From Hyphomicrobiaceae bacterium (lineage in GTDB: Bacteria; Pseudomonadota; Alphaproteobacteria; Rhizobiales; Hyphomicrobiaceae), in assembly GCA_008933705.1 (NCBI GenBank), contig WBUN01000056.1:1-33686 (forward strand): 33,686 nt of DNA. The letters run 5' to 3'. Shown here one piece after another: positions 23,037 through 31,076 of this stretch (positions are counted from its first letter, which is position 1; every line of letters starts with the position of its first letter). Position numbers and translations under genes: made by a program. The notes beneath the pieces are model-generated. The model had not been told where the DNA came from. It did no database searches and saw nothing but the letters and a program-made list of their open reading frames with translations.

Positions 23037-24074
23037 TCACACTTTCGTGCGCACCATCAGCTTCGACAGGAACGGCGTGGAGGCCGAGCGCGGCGCGAGC
23101 CCGGCGGCGCTGAACATTTCGTCGAGATCGTCGACGGCGTAGTGGCGATAGTAGGGCTCGTGGAAGCGGTGCGGGAATGCCTCGATCAGCCCGTCCCAGC
23201 CGGGCTTGTCGCCCATCTGCAGGCTGTCGAGGAGCACGAACAGTCCGCCGGGCTTCAGCACGCGCGCGATCTCGGCCGTCACCTGCCGTCGCACGTCCGG
23301 CGGCAGCTCGTGGTAGAGGAAGATGGACGTCACGACGTCGACGCTCGCGTCGGCAAGCGGCATCTTCTCGGCCGCAGCCTCGATCAGCTCAGCCGGACGC
23401 AGCCCGCGCATGTGGCGCCGCGCCTCCTCAAGGTAGGGCCGCGACAGGTCGAGACCCTTGAGCACCATGGCCGGATAGGCGAGGCGCACCTGGCGCAGGA
23501 AACGCCCCGTGCCGCAGGCCACGTCCAGCAGCGTCAGCTGCCGCTGGTCGCGCCCGTGCACGAACTCCGCGATCGGGCGCAACAGGGTGCGGCGCATAGG
23601 TGCCGCAGCTCCCAGAAACAGCGTCTCCACCTGCACGTCGTAGAGTTCGGCCGACTCCTCGGTCAGGTAGCCGCCGGTCTGGAAATGGAAGTCCTGGGCG
23701 TAGTAGTCGGGCACGTCCGCCGCGGCCGCTTCGGCCTTCACGGTCGATGCGTCCTTGCTCGCGCGCCGGCCGACGGCGTCGGGCAGATCGGCAAACATGC
23801 GCCGGACGCGAAAGAGGTGCTGCAGCGGCGCCGCCGCCTCATCCTCCATCGGCGGAAAGATGCCGTCCCGCACCGCCATGGCGTCGCTGATCAAGAGCTG
23901 CCCGAGGTCCGCCAGCAGCTCGCGCAGCGACGGCACCGGCCGCTCGGGCCTGTAGCGCCGTCCCTTGCCGAGCTGATCCGTGCGCGCGTCGACGAGCCGA
24001 TGCAGCGCGAAGTACCAGCCGAAGCGCAGCGACTGGCCTGCGAGCTGCGCTGCCATTCCCAGGGTGTTGCTCAT
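23037..24074 (-). CDS. Class I SAM-dependent methyltransferase
   Basis: A 345-residue protein. The C-terminal two thirds hold a Rossmann-type methyltransferase: motif I LLDVACGTGRFLRQV (182-196), GLDLSRPYL (motif II acidic residue), AAAEKMPLADASVDVVTSIFLYHELP (motifs III-IV) and RVLKPGGLFVLLDS. The N-terminal 150 residues form an extra domain, with a segment DYYAQDFHFQTGGYLTEESAELYD that recurs in a group of such methyltransferases in bacteria. The substrate is unknown; the motifs resemble UbiE-like enzymes acting on small lipophilic molecules. The ATG at 24074 fits. It is divergent from the PPOX gene. Confidence 0.85.
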   Translation of the reverse strand: MSNTLGMAAQLAGQSLRFGWYFALHRLVDARTDQLGKGRRYRPERPVPSLRELLADLGQLLISDAMAVRDGIFPPMEDEAAAPLQHLFRVRRMFADLPDAVGRRASKDASTVKAEAAAADVPDYYAQDFHFQTGGYLTEESAELYDVQVETLFLGAAAPMRRTLLRPIAEFVHGRDQRQLTLLDVACGTGRFLRQVRLAYPAMVLKGLDLSRPYLEEARRHMRGLRPAELIEAAAEKMPLADASVDVVTSIFLYHELPPDVRRQVTAEIARVLKPGGLFVLLDSLQMGDKPGWDGLIEAFPHRFHEPYYRHYAVDDLDEMFSAAGLAPRSASTPFLSKLMVRTKV

Positions 24075-24206
24075 CGATTCGGTGCTCCGAGCCCGACTGC
24101 TCCCGTCCGTTCACGCAACGATCGCGCAGTCTTGTGAATTCTTCAATGCACGGACAAGGAAATCTCATGCAATCTGCCGGCCGTTCCTCCATTACATGGT
24201 GAGGCC

Positions 24207-24836
24207 ATGACCCGTCCTTCAAGTGATGTCGCCTTCAGCCCCGCCGTCAAGGCCGTCCAGGCCAAGCGCGGCTCGCGCGAGCACTACGCCAAGGCCGAGG
24301 AACGCGGCGGCTGGCGGACGGAGATCTCGCCCGACCTCGCCCTCTTCCTCGGCGAGGTGCGCTCCTTCTACCTCTCCACCGCCGGCGCAGAGGGCCAGCC
24401 CTATGTGCAGCACCGGGGCGGGCCGCCCGGCTTCCTGCGCGTGCTCGAGCGGCGCACGCTGGGTTTCGCCGACTTCAAGGGCAACCGGCAATACATCACC
24501 ACCGGCAACCTCGCGGATAATCCGCGCGCCTTCATCTTCATCATGGACTACGTGCAGCGACGCCGCGTCAAGCTGTGGGGCCGCGCCCGCGTGGTGGAGG
24601 ACGACCCGGCGCTGCTCGCCAGGCTGTGGCCCGAGGGCTACAAGGCCCGCGGCGAGCAGGTGATCCTGTTCGAGGTGGAGGCGTGGGACACCAACTGCCC
24701 CCAGCACATCCCGCAGATGTTCCACGCCGAGGATGTCGCCGGCACGATCGGGCAGCTCCAGGCCCGCATCCGCGAGCTGGAGGCGGAAGTGGCCGCGCTC
24801 AAGGGTGAGACGGATGCGGGCGCACCCACGGCGTAG
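24207..24836 (+). CDS. Pyridoxamine 5'-phosphate oxidase-family flavoprotein
   Basis: A 209-residue split-barrel protein. Segments FLGEVRSFYLSTAGAEGQPYVQHRGGPPGF, LGFADFKGNRQYITTGNLADNPRAFIFIMDY and RVKLWGRARVVEDDP match the PPOX family group that binds FMN or F420-type flavins, though not PdxH itself. The C-terminus (about 175-198) is a short coiled coil (GQLQARIRELEAEVAALKGE), probably for oligomerisation. The activity is unknown. The ATG at 24207 has GGTGAGG immediately upstream. It is divergent from the methyltransferase gene across 132 bases, so the two may share regulation. Confidence 0.87.
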   Translation: MTRPSSDVAFSPAVKAVQAKRGSREHYAKAEERGGWRTEISPDLALFLGEVRSFYLSTAGAEGQPYVQHRGGPPGFLRVLERRTLGFADFKGNRQYITTGNLADNPRAFIFIMDYVQRRRVKLWGRARVVEDDPALLARLWPEGYKARGEQVILFEVEAWDTNCPQHIPQMFHAEDVAGTIGQLQARIRELEAEVAALKGETDAGAPTA

Positions 24837-24864
24837 CGTCCCGATTCCGAACTTCGCCGCGGGC

Positions 24865-24926
24865 GGGGTCAGACCCACCGGCGAGCGCTGACGAGGTGGA
24901 GCGCACTATCCAGTGGGTCTGACTCC
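24865..24926. repeat. Inverted repeat after the PPOX gene
   Basis: GTCAGACCCAC (24868-24878) pairs perfectly with GTGGGTCTGAC (24913-24923), extended by a wobble and two more G-C pairs, around a 34-base loop that carries GCGCT/AGCGC of its own. It follows the PPOX stop by about 30 bases and may act as a terminator, but the word GGGTCTGAC recurring as a long stem suggests a dispersed palindromic repeat. Confidence 0.5.
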
Positions 24927-24944
24927 CGCTGCACCGACCCCCGC

Positions 24945-24973
24945 CGCTCCATGCGGAGCTTGTCGAAGGATGG
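24945..24973. repeat. Fragment of a common alphaproteobacterial dispersed repeat
   Basis: The stretch around GGAGCTTGTCGAAGGATGG matches from memory the widespread motif of the form GAGCTTGTCGAAGGATG found between genes in many Hyphomicrobiales. Only a partial copy is present here, between the inverted repeat and the sirtuin gene. Confidence 0.45.
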
Positions 24974-25108
24974 CCCGTATCGCAGGCTTTTGGCTCGACA
25001 GGATTTCAGGTTCAGCCGCTCCTCCATCGGAGCTCTGCGGCCCCGCAATTGCAGCGGCGTTCCTGTGGGGCTAAGGCTATCGCATCTGCATCGGGGGTTC
25101 GCATTCGC

Positions 25109-25828
25109 ATGTCCCGCTTCCAGCGCATCGTCGTGCTCACCGGCGCCGGCATCTCGGCCGAGTCCGGCATCTCCACCTTCCGCGACAAGGACGGCCTCTG
25201 GTCCAAGGTCGATTTCCGCGACGTGGCGACGCCGGAGGGCTTCGCACGCAACCCGCAGCGCGTGCTCGATTTCTACAACATGCGGCGCAAGGCCAGCGGC
25301 GACGCCAAGCCCAATGCCGCCCACTTGGCCCTTGCCCGGCTGGAGCGCGAGCACAAAGGCGAGGTCGTCGTCGTCACGCAGAACGTCGACGCGCTGCACG
25401 AGGCGGCCGGAACCAGGAATTTGATCCACATGCACGGCCAGCATCGCCAGGCCTTGTGCAACTTCTGCCAGGCCCGTCATCCCTGGGGCCTCGATGCGCC
25501 CGATCTGGCGCTCGATCTGCCCTGCGCCGCGTGCGGACGGGCCGGCGGCCTGCGCCCCGACGTCGTCTGGTTCGGCGAGATGCCCTATCACATGGATCAG
25601 ATTGCCGCCGCGCTGGCCGAGGCCGACCTTTTCATCTCCATCGGCACCAGCGGCAACGTCTATCCGGCGGCCGGCTTCGTGGCCGAGGCACGCAGCAACG
25701 GCGCGTATACGGTGGAGCTCAATCTCGAGCCGTCGGAAGGGCGCTCACTGTTCCACGAGGCGCATCACGGCACGGCCACCAAGGTGGTGCCGATGTATGT
25801 TGCGCGCATTCTCGACAGGGAAGCCTGA
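25109..25828 (+). CDS. cobB: NAD-dependent protein deacylase (Sir2 family, class III type)
   Basis: A 239-residue sirtuin that removes acyl groups from lysines using NAD+. Motifs in order: TGAGISAESGISTFRD (11-26, NAD binding), TQNVDALHEAAG (90-101), catalytic His109 in HMHGQ, zinc ligands C117-x2-C120 and C139-x2-C142, and ISIGTSGNVYPA near 192-203. Tyr56 and Arg59 (FYNMRR) form the YxxR pair of class III sirtuins, which reads the carboxylate of succinyl-, malonyl- or glutaryl-lysine, so desuccinylase activity is likely in addition to deacetylation. The ATG at 25109 was chosen because the conserved N-terminus begins here. It converges with the GTPase pair. Confidence 0.95.
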   Translation: MSRFQRIVVLTGAGISAESGISTFRDKDGLWSKVDFRDVATPEGFARNPQRVLDFYNMRRKASGDAKPNAAHLALARLEREHKGEVVVVTQNVDALHEAAGTRNLIHMHGQHRQALCNFCQARHPWGLDAPDLALDLPCAACGRAGGLRPDVVWFGEMPYHMDQIAAALAEADLFISIGTSGNVYPAAGFVAEARSNGAYTVELNLEPSEGRSLFHEAHHGTATKVVPMYVARILDREA

Positions 25829-25870
25829 GCTCGAAGCAGCGGAGGCGCACGCGATGGTGCGCGCGGTTCC

Positions 25871-26671
25871 TCAGGCCGCAATCGCGGCCCGCAAAGCAGC
25901 CGCCATGGCCGCGCCGCCGCTGGCGTGCCACAACGCCTCGTCGCGCGCGCGATCGGCGAGCGGCAGCGCCCGGAGGGCGTCCGCACACGCGATCATCACG
26001 ACGCCGGCAAAGTGAGGCCCGGCTTCGGCGTGAAGCCGGGCGCCGAGACGCTCGATGTCATCCGCCGAGGCAACGGCGTCCTTGTAGGTAACGGCGAGTA
26101 TGCTGCGCTGCCTGAGACGCCGCGGCAGCGCGAGCCAGGCTTGGCGCTCGCTGCCCTTCCATGCCTGAACGGCCGGCGTGCACCAGATGGCAACATCGGC
26201 GCGGCGACAGGCGTTGAACGCGCGCGCATCGAGCGCCTCGTCCCCCGTCGCCGCACCGGGCGTGTCGATCAGGCGAAATGCCTTCAGCCGATCAATCGGC
26301 AGGCCCAGGCGCAGGCGCCGAACATCCTGCGCAGGCGCCCTGGCAACGTCCTCCCATCCGGTGGCTATGCGCCGCCGGTCGCCGAGCTCGAAGGCCAGCG
26401 ACGGCCTGGCCGCATAGTTGATGAGCACCGGGTACGGGCTCCGCACGCGATATCCCGTCGGGACGGCGGCGCCGCCCAGCAGAACGTTGACGAGGGACGA
26501 TTTGCCGGAATTGAACTCACCGACGACGGCAACGCGCGGCGCAGGCGAGGCCGCAGTCGCGATCCGGCCGGGAGAATGCTCAAGGACCGCCAGCGGCGGC
26601 GCCTCGCCGCCGAAACGGTCGAACTCCTCCAGCCGTCGCTGCTGCGGCGTGGCTACCGCGCCTTCGCTCAT
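25871..26671 (-). CDS. Dynamin-like GTPase, G-domain-only partner
   Basis: A 266-residue GTPase. G1 is GEFNSGKSS at 51-59; G3 is DTPG at 136-139; G4 is TYKD at 195-198 (T/N-K-x-D type with a Tyr inserted); a switch I Thr may be in PTGYRVRSPYP. The GEFNSGKSSL form of the P-loop is typical of bacterial dynamin-like and Era-like families. After the G domain there is only a short helical tail, so it lacks the long stalk of full dynamins. Its ATG overlaps the upstream larger dynamin gene's stop by four bases (ATGA), showing translational coupling and suggesting that the two products work as a hetero-oligomer. Confidence 0.85.
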   Translation of the reverse strand: MSEGAVATPQQRRLEEFDRFGGEAPPLAVLEHSPGRIATAASPAPRVAVVGEFNSGKSSLVNVLLGGAAVPTGYRVRSPYPVLINYAARPSLAFELGDRRRIATGWEDVARAPAQDVRRLRLGLPIDRLKAFRLIDTPGAATGDEALDARAFNACRRADVAIWCTPAVQAWKGSERQAWLALPRRLRQRSILAVTYKDAVASADDIERLGARLHAEAGPHFAGVVMIACADALRALPLADRARDEALWHASGGAAMAAALRAAIAA

Positions 26672-28941
26672 GACGGGATGCTCTCGTCATGATCGAACTC
26701 GAGCGCCTTGATGGCGCGTCTCAGCTCCTCGCCGAATGCCGCGCATGCGGCGCTCGTCTCAGCGCATGCGGCCGCCCTCGTCTGCTGCTCCTCCTCAAAT
26801 CGCTGCAGGGCCGCCTCGTCGTTCTCTGCAGCGAGCTGGGCGTACTCCGTGGCCAACAGCTTGCCGCGCCGCTCGATGCCGGACATCATGCCGTCGCTGA
26901 TCGCATTGGCGACCTGCATCGTGTGTCCGACCCGGCGTGCGAGCTGGGCCTTTGCCTCCTGCACGAGCTCGTGCACGACCGGAGCGAACTCGTCCTCGAT
27001 CAGGTTGGCCAGGTGATCGGCCCGCTCGGCCGGGCTCGGCCGCGCAGCGAACCACAGCTTCCACCACGGCGCGCCGAGATCCATCGCCACCGTATCCGAC
27101 AGCGCCGCCGTCGAGGGAACCGACCGCAGCGGCTCCGCCGGCGCCTCGATGATGGCGCCCGCATAGTCGGGCAGCAGGCCCGCGACGATGACCTTGAGCT
27201 GGGGATAGAGGAATCCCTCGATGCGCACGATGTCGGAGGCCATCTGCCCGAACGAGCCGAGGTAGGCGGCCTCGAGTTGCTCGCGCAGCGGCATGACGTT
27301 GCAGACCCAGGTGCTGTTGGAATTGCGGCGCTGCGCAGAGCGCAGCACCGCGTCGGCCTGCTCGTCCGCGAAGGTGCGCACGATATGATAGAGGTCGTTG
27401 CGCAGCGTCTCGGTGCCGGTGTCGACCAGTTGGGCGAGATGCTGCTCGACCTGCTTGAACGTCTCGCGCAGGGCGTCGGTGCGCTCCTCGAAAAGGCTCA
27501 AGGATTGCCGCTCCTCGGCGATCTTGGCGCCGAGCGCCGTCGCTTCCATGCGCCGCGTCTCGAGCAGCTTGCGAATGGAGCCGAGCTCCGCCTTGGCGGA
27601 GATCTCCGCCGACCTTGTGAGCTCGAGGAAGCACGCCGCGATCTGGCGGAGCAGGACCGCGCTGCCGCTCGAACCCATCAGCCTGGTGATGGCGGCCGAC
27701 ACCTCATGCATGCCGGACATGGCGTGCAGGGCGCCAGCAAGGCGCAAGCGGTCCTGATCGGAGAGCGCGTCGGACCTGGAATCGACGCGCACGCCGGCCC
27801 GTCTCAGCAGGGGCCAGTGTGACGGCTTCAAGTGGGTGCGGAGGTCGATGTCGGCTGCCTGCAAGCCGAGATTGGCCATCCAGGCGCTGCCGACGACGAC
27901 CGGAATCTCCAGAGCCGGGAATTCCAGGCGCAGCCGCTGCTCGACAGCCTCCTTGACGGCCGCTCCGTCGGCCAGGGGATCGGCGAGCTGATCGGTGCGG
28001 TTGACGAAGACGACGATGCGCTCCTTGTGCAAGCCGTTCAGGAGCCGGAGCATCGAGATGTCCGATGCCGACAGCGGCTGCAGCGCCGACAGCACGAACA
28101 CGTAGATGTCGGGATTGTCGAGGCTGCGCCGCGTGATCTCGTCCCGCACCAGGAAGGGGTCGTTGGTGCCTGGCGTATCGATGAGCGTGGCGGGGAACGC
28201 GAACGGCCCGTCGGCGAAGAACAGCTCGGCAGAGCGCGTGATGTCGGAATACCTCTGCCGCTGGCCTTCCGCACCGGCCTCCGCGTAGTCGTCGCCGGCG
28301 CTGATGTAGTCCGTCAGCAGCTCCGGCGTCATCTCCTTGAAGCGGTGGCAGTGGCCGAGCAGCTTGTGGAAGCTCTTGCCGAGCCGGCGCTCGGCGCGCT
28401 TGCGCATGAACTCGATCTGGGCGCGCAGCAGCTCCGGCTTGAAGCCCGGCACAAGCCGCTGCGTCAGCTCCCGCAGGTTGCCGCCGCCTTCGGCCAGGTT
28501 ACTCCACTCGTCGGCCGAGAAGAGATGAAAGACGGCGGCGTGCTCGGGCGGGGTGTCGGCATTCTTGAAGTGCAGCGACGTGACGACGGCCGTCCAGGGA
28601 TTGATGTCCGTCGGCAGCAGCCCCGGCCGCCCCATGAGCGCGTTGATGAAGGTGCTCTTGCCGGCCTTGACCTGGCCGATGACGGCGATGCGGCAGGAAG
28701 CCTGCTGAAGCTGCTTCAGGGCCTCCTCCAGGAGCGGCCCGGCGTTGTCGTCGAGGTGTGTTTGCAGCTCGGCTGCCAATCTCGCCAAGCGCACGCGAAC
28801 GTCCTCGAGCGAAGCGCCGATAAGCTCCGCCGGCCTCGCTCGCGAGGCGAAGCCCGACGGTGCCTCGCAGAGTGGCGCGCCGCGTTCAAAAAGCTGGACG
28901 TTCAATGCTAGCCTCCCCCGCCCCTGGCTCTTCGGGGCCAT
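26668..28941 (-). CDS. Bacterial dynamin-like GTPase with long helical stalk
   Basis: A 757-residue GTPase with the dynamin-like layout. Leader helix, then G1 GQVKAGKST at 89-97, switch I Thr in PWTAVVT (116-121), G3 DTPGTNDP at 255-262, and G4 NRTD at 314-317. From about 400 to 757 it is helical with charged coiled-coil stretches and a weakly hydrophobic patch (ATGA LLPDYAGAII, then PWWKLWF) that could be the membrane-touching paddle. Bacterial dynamin-like proteins bind and remodel membranes, and tandem pairs are known. The ATG at 28941 has a poor binding site; a TTG at 28905 with GGGGGAGG six bases upstream is a strong alternative that would drop 12 residues. It overlaps the smaller GTPase gene by four bases. 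Confidence 0.85.
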   Translation of the reverse strand: MAPKSQGRGRLALNVQLFERGAPLCEAPSGFASRARPAELIGASLEDVRVRLARLAAELQTHLDDNAGPLLEEALKQLQQASCRIAVIGQVKAGKSTFINALMGRPGLLPTDINPWTAVVTSLHFKNADTPPEHAAVFHLFSADEWSNLAEGGGNLRELTQRLVPGFKPELLRAQIEFMRKRAERRLGKSFHKLLGHCHRFKEMTPELLTDYISAGDDYAEAGAEGQRQRYSDITRSAELFFADGPFAFPATLIDTPGTNDPFLVRDEITRRSLDNPDIYVFVLSALQPLSASDISMLRLLNGLHKERIVVFVNRTDQLADPLADGAAVKEAVEQRLRLEFPALEIPVVVGSAWMANLGLQAADIDLRTHLKPSHWPLLRRAGVRVDSRSDALSDQDRLRLAGALHAMSGMHEVSAAITRLMGSSGSAVLLRQIAACFLELTRSAEISAKAELGSIRKLLETRRMEATALGAKIAEERQSLSLFEERTDALRETFKQVEQHLAQLVDTGTETLRNDLYHIVRTFADEQADAVLRSAQRRNSNSTWVCNVMPLREQLEAAYLGSFGQMASDIVRIEGFLYPQLKVIVAGLLPDYAGAIIEAPAEPLRSVPSTAALSDTVAMDLGAPWWKLWFAARPSPAERADHLANLIEDEFAPVVHELVQEAKAQLARRVGHTMQVANAISDGMMSGIERRGKLLATEYAQLAAENDEAALQRFEEEQQTRAAACAETSAACAAFGEELRRAIKALEFDHDESIPS

Positions 28942-29135
28942 GCTCGCCACCGCTCAAGCTATTGAAACGGCGGCGATGTTTCGCTGCACTCGCAAGAATG
29001 TCGCGCCGCCGCCACAGGTCAATCAGGCAAGCATGATCCGGTTAATTTCACGCCGGAAAGTAACCATTCCTTCGTTATGAACGCTGGAATCCCTGCAGCC
29101 GGCGGAACCTCTTGGTTAACGCCGGGGGAAATGTA

Positions 29136-29173
29136 CGGGCCCTGCGACCCTGCACGGCCCTTGAGGGGGCCCG
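29136..29173 (-). terminator. Weak hairpin after the CDGSH gene
   Basis: CGGGCCC (29136-29142) pairs with GGGCCCG (29167-29173) across a 24-base loop just beyond the CDGSH stop. No T-run of note follows on the minus strand (CATTTCCC). It may end the P450-CDGSH transcript, or be a chance palindrome. Confidence 0.35.
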
Positions 29174-29175
29174 CA

Positions 29176-29415
29176 TCAGAGAATGTTGTGGGTACCGTCG
29201 CAATAGGGCGGGTCGTCGGTGCCTTTGCAGCCGCAGAGCATGGCCGTCTCCGTCTTTGCCGCGACGAAGGTGTGCGGCTCGATGCCGGTGCCCACGTGCG
29301 TGTCGTCGCAGAAGGGCTGGGTCTTGCTGCGGCCGCATTTGCACCAGCGGTAGGTCTTGCCCTCTTCGAGATCGACCTGATAGGGGCTCAACTGCGCCGC
29401 GATGGCCTCGGTCAT
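29176..29415 (-). CDS. CDGSH iron-sulfur domain protein with two clusters
   Basis: A 79-residue protein with two CDGSH-type motifs. The first is C-x-C-x9-C-D-D-T-H (WCKCGRSKTQPFCDDTH), the second C-x-C-x9-C-D-G-T-H (CGCKGTDDPPYCDGTH). Each binds a [2Fe-2S] cluster through three Cys and one His, as in the mitoNEET/Miner families and the bacterial two-cluster type. Such proteins transfer electrons or clusters. Its ATG overlaps the P450 stop by three bases (ATGA), so it is translationally coupled to that gene and may be the electron donor to the P450, or a maturation factor. The length and motif order fit the bacterial group with an intact pair of sites. Confidence 0.95.
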   Translation of the reverse strand: MTEAIAAQLSPYQVDLEEGKTYRWCKCGRSKTQPFCDDTHVGTGIEPHTFVAAKTETAMLCGCKGTDDPPYCDGTHNIL

Positions 29416-30773
29416 GACAACTGCTCCAGCTTGAAGGGCAGGCCGAAGCGGGGCATCAGCGTCACGGATGCAGCAATCGGCGCCGGGACTTGGCCGATGT
29501 AGCGTGGCCGGAAGCGGCGCAGCAGCAGGGTGAGCGCCAGAACGACCTCGACCTGCGCAAGCTGGCCGCCGAGGCAGAAGCGCTTGCCGGCGCCGAAGGG
29601 AAGATAGCTGTACTTGGCGCGCTTCTGCATGCTGCCAGGCGCAAAGCGCTCCGGCCGGAAGGCCTCCGGCTCGTCCCAGTATCTCGCATCGTGGTGGACG
29701 GCATAGGGCGACAGGACGATGCGGTCGCCGGCCTTGACCTTGTGGCCGGCAATCTCGTCGTCGGCGACAGCCGTGCGGATGAGCGCCCAGGCCGGCGGAT
29801 AGAGCCGCAGCGTCTCCAGCATGACCGAGCGGGTGTAGCTCAGCCGCTCGATATCCTCAGGGGTCGGATCGCGGTCGCCGTAGACCTGCTCGCCTTCGCG
29901 GCGGATCCCCTCGGCCACCTCCGGGTGCTGCGAGAGAAGGTAAAGCGCCCAGCCGAGCGTCAGCGCCGTCGTCTCGGTGCCGGCCCACAGGTACTGCTTG
30001 ATCTCGTCCATCACCTGCTGGTGGTCCCACGCCGGCATGTCGGGGTCGGCCTCGGCGCTCTGCATCATCTTGAGCAGCGTGTTCTCCCGCGCCTGCCAGG
30101 GCGGGGCGCCGATGACGGCCTCGGGCAGCGTCAGCCAGGCACCGATCGCCTGTGCGGGGGCCTCGTCCGCGCTCACCTCCTGCAACCCCCCGGCCACCTT
30201 CTTCAGGCGCACGGAACGGTGGTTGGCAACGTCGGTATACGCCTTGACCGCGCTGAACACGGCGGTGGGGTTGAAAGGCACCTCGCGGTCGAAAAGTGCG
30301 CGGCAGATCATGTCGGCCGCAAGGCTCCACGTCTGCTCCAGGGCCTCCACCGTCTCGCCGGCAGCCGCAAGCTTCGCCCATTGGTCCATCCTCGCGCGCA
30401 CCGCAATGAGCAGGTAGGGCAGGTAGTCGGCGTAGACATGGGGATGGAAGTAGGGCTGCTGCGGCTTGCGCACCTTCTGCCACAACACGCCGTCGACCGT
30501 GATCATGGCCTTGCCGAAGATCGGCTTCAGGCCGTCGAAATACTTGGCGTAGTTGTCCACATGGTCGACAAGAACGTGCCGGATGTGCGCAATCTCGCTC
30601 AGCAGGTAGATCTTCTCCTCCCGCATGGTGATCGGCACGCAGCCCCCGCGCCTTCGCAGGAGCTTCATGAGCACACCCATCGGGTCGTCAGCGCTGAGGA
30701 ATGGAGAGATCTTGAACCAGATGCTGTGCTCTTCGCCGAGCGTCTGGGAATAGGCCCGTGCTTCAGGCGTCAT
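29412..30773 (-). CDS. Cytochrome P450
   Basis: A 453-residue soluble cytochrome P450. Motifs in order: I-helix AGTETT at 264-269, K-helix ETLR at 320-323, FRPERF at 372-377 (PERF motif), and the heme loop FGAGKRFCLGG at 393-403 with ligand Cys400. There is no N-terminal membrane helix, so it is probably a class I-type soluble enzyme needing external redox partners. The substrate is not predictable; the AGTETT and PERF variants point to a family related to fatty-acid and alkane hydroxylases. The ATG at 30773 was chosen because the protein begins here in similar enzymes and a GAGAGGG lies about five bases upstream. It is the first gene of a coupled pair with the CDGSH protein. Confidence 0.94.
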   Translation of the reverse strand: MTPEARAYSQTLGEEHSIWFKISPFLSADDPMGVLMKLLRRRGGCVPITMREEKIYLLSEIAHIRHVLVDHVDNYAKYFDGLKPIFGKAMITVDGVLWQKVRKPQQPYFHPHVYADYLPYLLIAVRARMDQWAKLAAAGETVEALEQTWSLAADMICRALFDREVPFNPTAVFSAVKAYTDVANHRSVRLKKVAGGLQEVSADEAPAQAIGAWLTLPEAVIGAPPWQARENTLLKMMQSAEADPDMPAWDHQQVMDEIKQYLWAGTETTALTLGWALYLLSQHPEVAEGIRREGEQVYGDRDPTPEDIERLSYTRSVMLETLRLYPPAWALIRTAVADDEIAGHKVKAGDRIVLSPYAVHHDARYWDEPEAFRPERFAPGSMQKRAKYSYLPFGAGKRFCLGGQLAQVEVVLALTLLLRRFRPRYIGQVPAPIAASVTLMPRFGLPFKLEQLS

Positions 30774-31076
30774 CGCGCCCTCTCTTGAAGTTGACCCTTG
30801 CGAATATCGGGCGGCGCACGTGCAACGGGATGCGCCGACTCGAAAAAAGCATCGAACAGGGGAAGGCTCGATTTCTTGACCTGGGTCAATTGCGCGCGCC
30901 CCTATTGTCGCACGCGCGCGCAGGCGCATCGCCGGTGGCACGCACGCCGGTGACAAGAACGTGAGGAGGTTGCGCACGCGATCAACGGCAGCGACATGAG
31001 GGTGCATCACCCATATAGTGAGGCCGGCCAGCGGCCCGGCGAGACTGCAGGGGCACCCTGCGAAGGACGATGCGCG
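30774..31076. promoter_or_regulatory. Divergent control region with FNR-type box
   Basis: The region between the P450 (minus) and the GNAT gene (plus) holds TTGAC-CTGG-GTCAA at 30876-30889, a perfect 5-bp inverted repeat with four-base spacer that matches the FNR/FixK/DNR half-site pattern (TTGA[CT]-N4-[AG]TCAA). Its centre is 110 bases from the P450 start and about 194 from the GNAT start. No clear -10 element was found, so the regulated direction is uncertain. The rest of the gap is GC-rich without other features. Confidence 0.6.

Noticed and set aside
29041-29130. AT-rich words such as GGTTAA and TTAACG resembling CtrA-type half sites before the dynamin-like GTPase gene.
   Set aside because: The required TTAA-N7-TTAA spacing is not present.
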